This document shows, piece after piece, positions 1 through 8,100 of a DNA stretch of 13,216 nucleotides. Below the pieces are notes generated by a model. That model had not been told where the DNA came from, ran no database searches, and saw only the letters and a list, made by a program, of their open reading frames with translations. Positions within the stretch are counted from its first letter, which is position 1. Each line of letters opens with the position of its first letter. A program made the position numbers and the translations under genes. Source of the stretch: an uncultured Pirellulaceae bacterium. GTDB lineage: Bacteria; Planctomycetota; Planctomycetia; Pirellulales; Pirellulaceae. The stretch is from the NCBI GenBank assembly GCA_934255105.1, contig CAKQNH010000047.1, positions 1 to 13,216 of the forward strand. The letters run 5' to 3'.

Positions 1-144
1 TCCACGACAAGCTAGAAGCTTATTCCACGACAAGCTGGAAGCTTATTCCACGACAAGCTGGAAGCTTATACCACGACAAGCTGGAAGCTTATTCCACGAC
101 AAGCTAGAAGCTTATCCCACGACAAGCTAGAAGCTTATCCCACG
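1..144. repeat. 23-bp tandem repeat array with an internal dyad in each unit
   Basis: Six complete 23-bp units start at 2, 25, 48, 71, 94 and 117, and a 5-base remnant (CCACG) ends at 144. The array probably continues beyond the left edge. Each unit begins CCACGAC, followed by the 13-base dyad AAGCT-RGA-AGCTT and then ATN. Only two positions vary: base 13 (A or G, inside the 3-base dyad loop) and base 23 (T, A or C). The 5-bp stem is identical in all six copies. The array lies 6 bp beyond the stop codon of the minus-strand oxidoreductase gene. Because 23 is not a multiple of 3, it does not encode a repeated peptide. There are no unique spacers, so it is not CRISPR. Its function is unknown; a 3'-end RNA structure, a protein-binding array or a neutral minisatellite are all possible. 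Confidence 0.95.
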
Positions 145-150
145 CGATGT

Positions 151-1563
151 CTAGCTGGGGAGCGTCCAGGGGGTTCGCATTGGTCGCGATAGCAGTGCGT
201 TAACTTCGTTGTCGGAGCTGCGTTCGGCCACGGGATCCCAGTCGAATTTGCGTTTCACAAGCTGAGCGATATTGCCCAGGATGCAGAGGCTCGCCGAGCT
301 GTGACCGTTCTGGACAGGTTCGATCGGCTCCTGGCGACTTTTGACCGCATCTAAAAAATTGCGCACATGATCGGCATCGATGAGATCGCGTACATTCTCC
401 TCGCGCGCCTGATTGCTGCGCGTCAGATGAATTTCATTCGGCCCGATCACGGAGTCTTTGATGTTCTCAGGAAAGGTTTTCAAGCTGCCGCCGAGCGTGA
501 TCTCCAGCGAACCCTCGCTCCCTTCAAACTTGGTCGCGGCACTGTTGCGAGTTTCGCACAGCAGTTCGACTCCATTTGCGTAACGAGCGCGAAACGCAGT
601 CTTGCTGGCGGTGGTGAACAAGCTGCCTGCAGGCAGGAATTCGGAACCATTGTCTTCGAACTCGATCGGTGTGGTGCCATCCATGCCCAGTCCCCACTGT
701 GCGATATCGTTCGTGTGCGCACCATAGTTGGCGGTTTGTCCATTGGAGTAGTCGAGAATGTACCGCCAGCGAAAGAAGCAGCGCTCGATGTGGTAGGCCG
801 CCTCGGGTGCTGGACCCAACCAGAATTCATAATCGAATCCTGCGGGTACCGGCATCGGCTTCCAATTCGGGCCCGGCCCTTCGAAACTGTTGGGTGCCAC
901 CCACGTGCGAACTGTGTGGATCTTCCCTAAACGTCCGTTGCGCACCAATTCGCAGGCACGACGCACATTGGGGCTGGAGCGGAACTGTGCACCCGTTTGA
1001 AAGATGCGGTTGTACTTGCCCGTCGCGTTGACCATCTGCCGTCCCTGGCCAATGGTCAATGAAAGCGGCTTCTCGCAATAAACATCTTTGCCCGCTTTCA
1101 TTGCCGCGATCGCGATCAGCGCGTGCCAATGATCCGGGACGACGATTGCGACTGCGTCGATATCATCGCGCGCAAGCAGGTCCCGGAAATCGGAGTAGGC
1201 ATGGCAACCATCAAATTTGCCACTGCGAGTCTTCGCGGCGTAGTGTTCGTTGGCCCAGCGCTGCGCGGTTTCCCGTCCCAGCACTTGCTCTGGGTAGTAG
1301 TAACCGATCCCGCTTCGATTGACGTCGCAAACCGCTACCAACTGCATATCTTCGTGGGTCAAGAAAGCAGGCACGATCCGCTGACTTTGATGACCACAGC
1401 CGATCAGGCCAACGTTGATTCGATTGCTTGGCGCGTTGGCCCCCAGCACGCTCGCCGGTACGATCGCAGCGGCGGCAACGACGCTGGCACTCGTAGCGGC
1501 ACGTTTCAGGAATTGCCGCCGATCGGCAGGATGGTTCGACTTGTGATGTTCTACGTCTTTCAT
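151..1563 (-). CDS. Tat-exported Gfo/Idh/MocA family oxidoreductase
   Basis: This 470-residue protein is a predicted NAD(P)-dependent dehydrogenase, probably acting on a sugar or cyclitol outside the cytoplasm. A twin-arginine signal is visible as DRRQFLK (R15 R16) before an Ala-rich hydrophobic stretch (about 22-42). The Rossmann nucleotide-binding motif is GLIGCGHQS (G52-S60). The family EKP motif is complete (E164-K165-P166), and a downstream H283-x-x-D286 fits the catalytic and substrate region. Length is normal for the secreted planctomycete subfamily. The ATG is preceded by a weak AAGG-type ribosome site. It starts 29 bp after the stop of the ceramidase-like gene on the same strand, so co-transcription is likely. 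Known exported family members such as Zymomonas GFOR fold with bound cofactor before Tat export. The substrate cannot be assigned. Confidence 0.95.
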   Translation of the reverse strand: MKDVEHHKSNHPADRRQFLKRAATSASVVAAAAIVPASVLGANAPSNRINVGLIGCGHQSQRIVPAFLTHEDMQLVAVCDVNRSGIGYYYPEQVLGRETAQRWANEHYAAKTRSGKFDGCHAYSDFRDLLARDDIDAVAIVVPDHWHALIAIAAMKAGKDVYCEKPLSLTIGQGRQMVNATGKYNRIFQTGAQFRSSPNVRRACELVRNGRLGKIHTVRTWVAPNSFEGPGPNWKPMPVPAGFDYEFWLGPAPEAAYHIERCFFRWRYILDYSNGQTANYGAHTNDIAQWGLGMDGTTPIEFEDNGSEFLPAGSLFTTASKTAFRARYANGVELLCETRNSAATKFEGSEGSLEITLGGSLKTFPENIKDSVIGPNEIHLTRSNQAREENVRDLIDADHVRNFLDAVKSRQEPIEPVQNGHSSASLCILGNIAQLVKRKFDWDPVAERSSDNEVNALLSRPMRTPWTLPS

Positions 1564-1592
1564 TACTCTGCCTTTCTTTCTGCGCGTGGTGG

Positions 1593-3071
1593 TCAGTTTC
1601 CGACAGCGGCCTTAACTCCGACTTCAGCGCCGGATTTAGCGGTGTCTGGCGTCGCCAGCGACTCGACCTGCCGATGGACTTCATTGGCAATGTCGTTTTC
1701 GATTTCTGGAGACCAGATGGTCGGCCGCCCATAGTACACCATCGCTCCGCCCCCCTCGTAGCCGCCCTCGGCAAGTACGCGTCGCGAGGGAATGTAAGCC
1801 ATGACGTCGTTTGCGTAGCCGGCTACCCAAGTCGCTGTGCCATCCAACTCGCTCTTGAGCCGGATTGCATAATCGACAACTACTTCACCCCCCAGAGTCA
1901 CAAACTGTACATCATCGCCAATTGACCAGACGCTCACTGGATAGGGGTACGTTTGACTGAGCGGCGTACCGCCATCGATTTGCTTGAGCAGCATCTTCGC
2001 GCGGGCTACTTCGTAGCGGTTATCGGACTTGGCGTTCAGCTCGATTTGCTCGCGCGTCGGCAGCTTATCGAACGGCAGGTCGATTTCAGCATAGGTAGTC
2101 CGCAGCGATCCTTTGACGGGCTGCATCTGCGACGTCAGCAAGACAGCGTCTACGGCCGTTGCCAATCGCTCGCCGTAATGCTTAGCCAGTTCCTCTGTCC
2201 GTCGCGGCAGCGGATTCTGGTCGGCACCACAACCCGCAAAGAACAGTGCGACGCAGTCCGGATGTGCTTCCTCCAGATCTATTTGCGCGTATCCGGGGTA
2301 GTCACCCGACCACTGATAGCCGCTCAGCGTCGTCGCGTGGCAGGCATATCCGAACAGGACTGCGGTCAGGTTTTCGTCAGCGTCTCGGACGGCGAGTACA
2401 GGTACGTCGTAATCGCTGGGTCCCTTTAGATTGCCTTCGGTTCGCTCCAGGGGGACAGTCGGTTCAGAGTTTGTCCGGCGATTGACTGCAAGATTCGTTG
2501 AGCCACTGCCCCACGTCAGCTTGCTCGGCGCGAGTTTATCGATCGCTTCGCCGACCACAACCCCCACCTGCTTTTGAAAGGTCGCGGCCCAGTCATCGAT
2601 CGCTTTTCGTTGGGACGCATCGAGCTGCAAGTAGTGCAAAGGCTCGAGATTTCTGCCCACGACGGGACCGCTGTGGGTGTGCGAAGTGCAGATCGCGATC
2701 TGATCACGCTGCAGTCCATATTGCTTCTTCAATGAATCGCAGAGTGCTTGCGAGAGGGTGCGATCGATGCCGACGAGGTCCAGGGTCAGGACGAGACCGC
2801 GATGGCCGTCATGGTCCTCGAGCACAAGCGCTTTCGCCCATAGCTCGGTCAGTTTGCCGTCCGATGGTAGAGTGCGTCCCCCATAGCCTGCCATCCACAT
2901 CGGCTTTCCCGGCGTGATAACGATCTTTGATGCACCAGCCTTCCAGCCGGAATCTCCAGCGGAATCCTGGGCAGGATCACTGCCCGGAGCCGCTGTGGTG
3001 AGCAATACAAAAGTTAGCGAAAGCACGGCAGCAGAAAACAATCTTCGGTTCATTCGTTCATTCCAGCTCAT
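1593..3071 (-). CDS. Secreted neutral/alkaline ceramidase-like hydrolase
   Basis: This 492-residue protein resembles the N-terminal catalytic domain of neutral/alkaline non-lysosomal ceramidases, zinc amidases. A Sec signal is seen (MNRRLFSAAVLSLTF from residue 7, hydrophobic to about 27). Likely zinc ligands are in HTHSGP (131-136), in YACHATT (H245) and at E396 in GGEVVVDY, with Y426 in NDVMAYIP. These match the His/His/Glu/Tyr pattern of the family. The segment where true ceramidases carry the nucleophilic serine (GDxSPN) reads GADQNP (282-287), so the serine is absent. True ceramide hydrolysis is therefore doubtful, and the substrate is unknown. Two in-frame ATGs exist: 3071 (no visible ribosome site) and 3053 (GGA 8 bases upstream, giving a cleaner signal peptide). 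The shorter start is quite possible. It is probably first in an operon with the downstream oxidoreductase. Confidence 0.9.
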   Translation of the reverse strand: MSWNERMNRRLFSAAVLSLTFVLLTTAAPGSDPAQDSAGDSGWKAGASKIVITPGKPMWMAGYGGRTLPSDGKLTELWAKALVLEDHDGHRGLVLTLDLVGIDRTLSQALCDSLKKQYGLQRDQIAICTSHTHSGPVVGRNLEPLHYLQLDASQRKAIDDWAATFQKQVGVVVGEAIDKLAPSKLTWGSGSTNLAVNRRTNSEPTVPLERTEGNLKGPSDYDVPVLAVRDADENLTAVLFGYACHATTLSGYQWSGDYPGYAQIDLEEAHPDCVALFFAGCGADQNPLPRRTEELAKHYGERLATAVDAVLLTSQMQPVKGSLRTTYAEIDLPFDKLPTREQIELNAKSDNRYEVARAKMLLKQIDGGTPLSQTYPYPVSVWSIGDDVQFVTLGGEVVVDYAIRLKSELDGTATWVAGYANDVMAYIPSRRVLAEGGYEGGGAMVYYGRPTIWSPEIENDIANEVHRQVESLATPDTAKSGAEVGVKAAVGN

Positions 3072-3082
3072 TGAGGGGCCAT

Positions 3083-3120
3083 TGATAAGTGCGTCCTATT
3101 TTCGACATCACTACTTATCA
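3083..3120. promoter_or_regulatory. Perfect 8-bp inverted repeat upstream of the ceramidase-like gene
   Basis: TGATAAGT (3083-3090) and ACTTATCA (3113-3120) are exact reverse complements separated by 22 bp, so the half-site centres are 30 bp apart, close to three helical turns. The left arm lies 12 bp upstream of the upstream ATG of the minus-strand gene. It could be an operator or an mRNA 5' hairpin. An 8-bp dyad at this spacing can also arise by chance in a gap of this size, so the call is tentative. Confidence 0.4.
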
Positions 3121-3216
3121 CATGGTGAAAGGGGGCGGGGGATGTTCACGGGGAGATCAACAAGTACAGAGGCACCGCCAGTGGCAGGCTAGGCTGGCTC
3201 GACGCATATCATAATC

Positions 3217-3222
3217 ATTATA
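3217..3222 (-). promoter_or_regulatory. Possible -10 element (TATAAT)
   Basis: Read on the minus strand, 3222 to 3217 is a perfect TATAAT in an AT-rich patch (3207-3224) within the 221-bp gap upstream of the ceramidase-like gene. No convincing -35 hexamer is visible 16-18 bp further upstream. A start point here would give a 5' leader of about 140 bases that includes the 3083-3120 inverted repeat. Confidence 0.25.
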
Positions 3223-3292
3223 ACACCACTCCACAGCGTGATGCGCTCCCAATACCCGTGGAGTCTGTTGGTAGCGGAACACAATGTTCATT

Positions 3293-5041
3293 TCATTTCA
3301 TTGGCCACAAATACATGCCGACGGCGGCGAGGGTGAGTGCGGTAGCAACTAGATCGCGACGGGCCAGTCGCCCACTAGCACTGCTGATCCGCAAATAACG
3401 GAGCATCTCGCCCGTTGGACACCCATAGTGGCAATAAGCCATCGGAACCAGCATCGATGATACCAGGCCGATTACCGCCACGGTGACCGTGGCGGCTCCC
3501 GCAATGCGAACGACGAATGCGTTAAACGGCTCAAGTCCGACCAGACTTACCGGCAGGTGTAGCATCGCGATGACAACGACAAAGACTAACAACGCCGTAG
3601 GCAGCAACCGCAGGATTCGATCAATCCGCCGAGGAACGCGCACGCGTAGAGGTACTCGTCGCAGCCAATCTTGTAACGCGCCGAAAGGACACAGGTGAGT
3701 GCAGTAGGCTTGCTTTCCTGTAAAGACCGGGCAGGCCAACGCGGCCAAGGTTAACAATACTAACGCTGGTGCCCCTTTCCAAGCAACACCGTTCTGAGCC
3801 CATCCTACCAATAGAGCCTGCGAGAGCATGTCCGCGTTGATGAAACCAAGATAAGCTACCAAAACGATTTGCAATCCAATTCGCAGCCGTTTGTTGCCTC
3901 GCAAGTGAGTCAAAGCGATCGCCAGTGCAGCAATGACGACAAGTGCTGTACCATAGTCACGATTCGTAACTTGCAACCACACCTGCGGTTTCTTTTCCGG
4001 CAGCGGCTTTTCTTGCTCGATTTTTCCAGCCGTTGCAATCACCGATTCTGCCACTGTTGTGCTTGTCTTTGTCGCCCCCGAAACCCCGTCTATTCCAGCA
4101 TCCACCATGTCTAGTGCGGCAACATCGGCCAGCGTGAAGCCTTTAAAGGTATTGAAAAAATAGTGGTCTTCTTTGACATACTGAACAAACGGTTCATTGT
4201 CAAAGCTCCGCCGAATGGCTGCGCCGATCACCGTGCCGATGTTGTTGATTGCGATGAGCGTGTCGGTCGGGCCTTGATAACCAATCATTTGATCGGCATG
4301 GGGCGACGTGCGCGTAACGCATCCAAGCACTTCACCTGGCTCATCAAGCACTTTGAGTAGGCTCGGCTTTTGATCATCCTGGATAAGTGAAACAGCAGTT
4401 TCAAAAAAAGGTTTGACTTCGTTGATCGAGATGGGATCGGGGAATCGCGAGGCTGGATTGTCGCCTCCCAGTCGTAGCGAAATTCCGTCCATGATCGCCA
4501 TGCTTGTCAACGTGGCACCCGAAACGCCATCGACCTGGACAGCGCCAGCTTGTTGCCAAGATAACCCATTGAGAGAAGTCATGAAGGCTGCGTTTCGCGT
4601 GACGTCTTGCAGGTGTTCTTTCGTATCGCCGCTGCGAATGACGGTCAGACCGGAAAGTTTATTGTCGGTATCGAAAGCGATCAGCGTATTGGTGGGGCCG
4701 GAAAAGCCGATCACGTTGTCCGATTCGGGCGAGGTTTGCACGACAAAGCCCAATGGTTTTCCGTCGCGATCTGTCACCGTTTGTCCTCCATGCTGTGGGT
4801 CGTACGCGCCGAGTTGCACGGCCCCCGGAAAGAATCTTCGAACCTCGGCGACAGGGATCGGCTCAGCGCGAACGCCCCGACGCTGAGCGTTATACCAACG
4901 ATGCCCAAAGTGAATCATCGAAATGATGATTAGAAAAAGGGAAACTCGGTAAGCATGGACAGCGACAGTGCGAAACCGCGCAGCGGGCTTCGCCGCGGAA
5001 CGCTGCGGATGGGGCGGATTGACAATGGGTAGCGGCGTCAT
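3293..5041 (-). CDS. Membrane polyferredoxin with two covalent-FMN domains (NosR/NapH/RnfG-like)
   Basis: Predicted membrane electron-transfer protein of 582 residues. A positively charged N-terminus and one membrane helix (about 33-48) precede two FMN-binding domains (about 75-190 and 205-335). Each ends in the flavin attachment motif DGVSGATxTS, where T177 and T324 would be esterified to FMN by ApbE. The two domains are clearly related to each other, for example GPTNTLIA and GPTDTLIA. The C-terminal half has about five further helices and two CX3CP motifs (C447/C451 and C537/C541), as in NapH/NosR. Arg-rich loops beside the first motif suggest the Fe-S side is cytoplasmic and the FMN domains extracytoplasmic. 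The frame is open upstream to a TTG at 5068, but ATG at 5041 is preferred; neither has a good ribosome site. It is divergent from the FAD protein gene. No apbE gene is present here. Confidence 0.92.
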   Translation of the reverse strand: MTPLPIVNPPHPQRSAAKPAARFRTVAVHAYRVSLFLIIISMIHFGHRWYNAQRRGVRAEPIPVAEVRRFFPGAVQLGAYDPQHGGQTVTDRDGKPLGFVVQTSPESDNVIGFSGPTNTLIAFDTDNKLSGLTVIRSGDTKEHLQDVTRNAAFMTSLNGLSWQQAGAVQVDGVSGATLTSMAIMDGISLRLGGDNPASRFPDPISINEVKPFFETAVSLIQDDQKPSLLKVLDEPGEVLGCVTRTSPHADQMIGYQGPTDTLIAINNIGTVIGAAIRRSFDNEPFVQYVKEDHYFFNTFKGFTLADVAALDMVDAGIDGVSGATKTSTTVAESVIATAGKIEQEKPLPEKKPQVWLQVTNRDYGTALVVIAALAIALTHLRGNKRLRIGLQIVLVAYLGFINADMLSQALLVGWAQNGVAWKGAPALVLLTLAALACPVFTGKQAYCTHLCPFGALQDWLRRVPLRVRVPRRIDRILRLLPTALLVFVVVIAMLHLPVSLVGLEPFNAFVVRIAGAATVTVAVIGLVSSMLVPMAYCHYGCPTGEMLRYLRISSASGRLARRDLVATALTLAAVGMYLWPMK

Positions 5042-5095
5042 CAAAAAGCAGGCTTCAAAAGGAGGCAACGCAGCGAGTTGAGTTCTGATAAACTT

Positions 5096-5118
5096 AGGAG
5101 GTCGAAATGATAATGTAG
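5096..5118 (+). other. Consensus ribosome binding site with a three-codon reading frame
   Basis: AGGAGGT (5096-5102) is followed after four bases by ATG-ATA-ATG-TAG (5107-5118), encoding only Met-Ile-Met. It lies in the leader upstream of the FAD oxidoreductase gene, whose own start has only a weak GGATG-like site. It is the clearest Shine-Dalgarno sequence around this divergent region. It could be a regulatory mini-ORF, a remnant of a lost start, or chance. Its downstream half overlaps one arm of the 5100-5142 inverted repeat. Confidence 0.35.
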
Positions 5119-5142
5119 CCTAAGCCATCGAGACTTTCGACC
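5100..5142. promoter_or_regulatory. Perfect 8-bp inverted repeat in the divergent promoter region
   Basis: GGTCGAAA (5100-5107) and TTTCGACC (5135-5142) are exact reverse complements separated by 27 bp, centred between the divergent polyferredoxin and FAD oxidoreductase genes. As DNA it could be an operator controlling both genes. As plus-strand RNA, the left arm would mask the 3' part of the AGGAGGT ribosome site and the first base of the mini-ORF ATG. A rough chance expectation for an 8-bp dyad in such a gap is several per cent, so this is suggestive only. Confidence 0.4.
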
Positions 5143-5179
5143 GTACGTCCCACCTAGCTCACCTGCCTATGGATGACCC

Positions 5180-8100
5180 ATGAAACGATTACTATTCTTG
5201 ATTTTCTGCATTAGCTCCACATCTTTTGCTCAAGCCGACACGAGCCTGCTGCAATCCGAGCGAGCGATTCCGCTGGCTTACGAAGCCGATGTGGTGGTCG
5301 TGGGCGGTACGACTGGAGCGGTCACGGCAGCCATCGCTGCAGCGGAAAATGGGGCATCTGTTTTTCTCGCCGCTCCGAAACCCTATCTTGGAGAGGACGT
5401 CTGCGGCACCCTTCGGCTTTGGCTCCAGCCCGACGAGCAGCCTCAAACCGCTTTGGAAAAGAAGCTCTTTGTGGCACCCGACCTTGAGTCGATCTGGATC
5501 AATCGCCTGCCGTTCACCTACGAAACTGACATAGCGTCCGATTCTGCTCACGCCGACAGTAATCCTCCCGGGAAGTTAGCGGACAAACGCGCCGGTGGTG
5601 CAGTTCACGAGTCGGTACAGTTCAGTAACGATGTAACGATTATTGCTAAACTTGAGGGCAACAAGCGAGTCAAACAGTTTCATCTACTCGCCTATCGGCG
5701 CGAGGGCGAATTCGAAGTGGCCGAGATGCAGGTTTGGACTTCGCCGAACGGGACTCAGTGGCGTGATCTCGGCGTAGTCAAGAACGAGAATATTGATGCG
5801 CAGTTGTCCGAAAACACCCCCAACAATTTAACGTTGACCATTGAGCAGCCTTGTAGTCACATCAAGGTTTTGGTTCGTAAGGCTGAGAGTGTCGAGCGGA
5901 TGTTGCTAGGCGAATTGATCGTCATCGAAGATCGGCCGGTACTTGAAAAAACAGACCAGGCCCGCCAACCTCCCACTCCGATGCAAGTCAAATACGCATT
6001 GGATCAAGCACTAATCGATGCGGGTGTGACGTTCCTCTACGGTTCACCCGTGACGGATGTACTGCGAGATGAGAACGGGGAGCTGGCTGGTGTGGTGATG
6101 GCGAACCGCGCCGGTCGGCAAGCGGTGAAGGCAAAGACAATCATCGATGCGACCATGCGAGGGACGGTGGCCAGAATCGCGGGAGCTAAATGCGTTGCCT
6201 ATCCGTCGCAGCCACAGACGTTTCAGAGAATTGTGGTGGGGGGCGAACCGCAGTCCGCACCAGGACTTCGGGTTGAACAAGCGGATGTTAAGTTCGCTTC
6301 GCAAGATGGGGTACACGATGTGTTTGTCTATTCGATGGACATCGCCCTCAAAGACACTCACTACGCCTCGTTCGCTGATGCTGAACAGCAGTTCCGGGAC
6401 CTGACATTCGACGTCGCCTTAGTGGATGAATCCGATTTCCTCTTCCAGGTCCCACCGGACCCAATCATTTCACAAGCCAGTTCGACCGTGGATGAATTTG
6501 ATCCGGCCACGGTTTCTCTCGGTGTCACTCAACCCTCAGGCCTGACGCGATTATTCGTGCTAGGCGGCGCGGCGGACGTTTCCCGCACGGCCGCCGCGAC
6601 GCTGACGCGCCCTTTGAATCTGATGCGATTGGGGACGCGAGTCGGGGCGGCTTCGGCAGAGCAGGTCGGCGATCTCGGGGAACTCAAGGGTTTAACCGTA
6701 GCTGGGCACAGAGCTGAAGATATAGAGGAGCACATCAGTGTGCATGAGTTTCTGCAAGGCCCACGGCCATCGAACACGAACATGCCGACAGTTCCGTCCC
6801 CCGAGTGCGCATTGCCAATCCTTGGCCAATACGACGTGGTCGTCGTAGGTGGCGGAACGGGAGGCGCACCGGCAGCGATCAGCGCCGCACGTCGCGGATC
6901 CAAGACATTGTTGATTGAGTATCAAGATCATCTCGGCGGCGTGGGCACATTGGGATTGATTAGCAGTTACTACCACGGCTACCGGAAAGGTTTCAGCAGC
7001 GAGGTCGATAAAAGCGTCGCGGCGATGGGTGGCCCTGAGCGTCGCGGCGGTTGGAACCCTATTGCAAAACGTGAATATTGGCGAGCGGAAGCCCGCAAAG
7101 CAGGCTGTGATGTCTGGTTTTCTACTCTCGGCGTCGGCACGCTTCTGAGTGGCGACTTCGTCAAAGGGGTTGTCGTTGCCACGCCGACGCAGCGCGGAGC
7201 CGTGTTGGCTAAAATCGTCGTCGATGCAACGGGCAATGCTGACGTCGCCGCTGCCGCCGGGGCGGAAACAATCTCCACGTCATCGGATCACGTCGCGATG
7301 CAAGGGACCGGGTTATCACCGCGAGCTTTGGGTACCGGCTATACAAATACCGATTACTCATTTTCAGATGAATCCGACCAGGTGGATCAGTGGCGGATGA
7401 TCGTTTCTGCGCGACGCAAGTATAAAGACAGCTACGACATTTCGCCGTTTATCGATTCGCGTGAACGGCGGCGAATTGTCGGTGAGGTCTTCATCACTCC
7501 CTTGGATTTGATGAACGGGCGAACCTATTTTGACACCATCGCCATGCATCAGAGCAATTTCGATACGCATGGCTTCACTGTCCATCCAGTTTTTCTTATC
7601 AACTTTCCCGACAAGAAACAAATGACGGTGCCGGTACCCTACCGCGCATTATTGCCGAAGGGACTGGATGGGATTTTAGTTACCGGACTAGCGATTAGCG
7701 CTCATCGCGACGCGATACCGATCCTGAGGATGCAGGCTTGCATCCAGAATCAAGGTTATGCGGCAGGCGTTGCCGCTGCGATGGCTGCGGAGAGAAACAC
7801 ATCACTCCGCTCGATCAATATGCCGGCGCTCCAGCAACATCTGATCGAAATCGGTTCGCTTGAGCCCGATGTGCTGACGCAGCGCGATTCGGCAGTGATG
7901 ACGACCGAACAAATCGCTTTGGCGGTCAAGTCGGTTGTCCATGAGTATCGTGGTCTAGCGGTAGTTTTGGAGAATAGTGACGCCGCACTGCCGCTCCTAA
8001 GAACTGCCTTGACTTCTGCATCGAGCGATGAAGATAAGTTGGTCTATGCGAACATACTCGGGATGCTTGGTGATTCGAGCGGCGGTCAGGTGTTGATCGA

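Noticed and set aside
1..144. CRISPR array
   Set aside because: Units follow one another with a constant 23-bp period and no unique spacers; no cas gene is present.
1123..1734. Plus-strand open frame of 203 codons
   Set aside because: It lies antisense to the well-supported oxidoreductase and ceramidase-like genes, and its translation has no recognisable domain.
1211..1774. Minus-strand open frame of 187 codons bridging two genes
   Set aside because: It overlaps both real genes in another frame and has the Arg/Ser-rich composition of a shadow frame.
3228..3264. Terminator for the polyferredoxin gene (ACTCCAC / GTGGAGT, 23-base gap)
   Set aside because: The 7-bp stem has a long loop and no T-run on the minus strand; too weak to call.
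4413..4886. Plus-strand open frame of 157 codons
   Set aside because: Antisense shadow of the FMN domains of the polyferredoxin gene, without domain similarity.
3293..5041. RNF or NQR complex subunit
   Set aside because: The flavinylation motif is shared with RnfG/NqrC, but no other rnf or nqr subunit is present, and the CX3CP membrane half fits the NosR/NapH type.
5180..5240. Lipoprotein signal in the FAD oxidoreductase
   Set aside because: The Cys at residue 10 is preceded by Phe, which does not fit a lipobox, and it lies inside the hydrophobic core.
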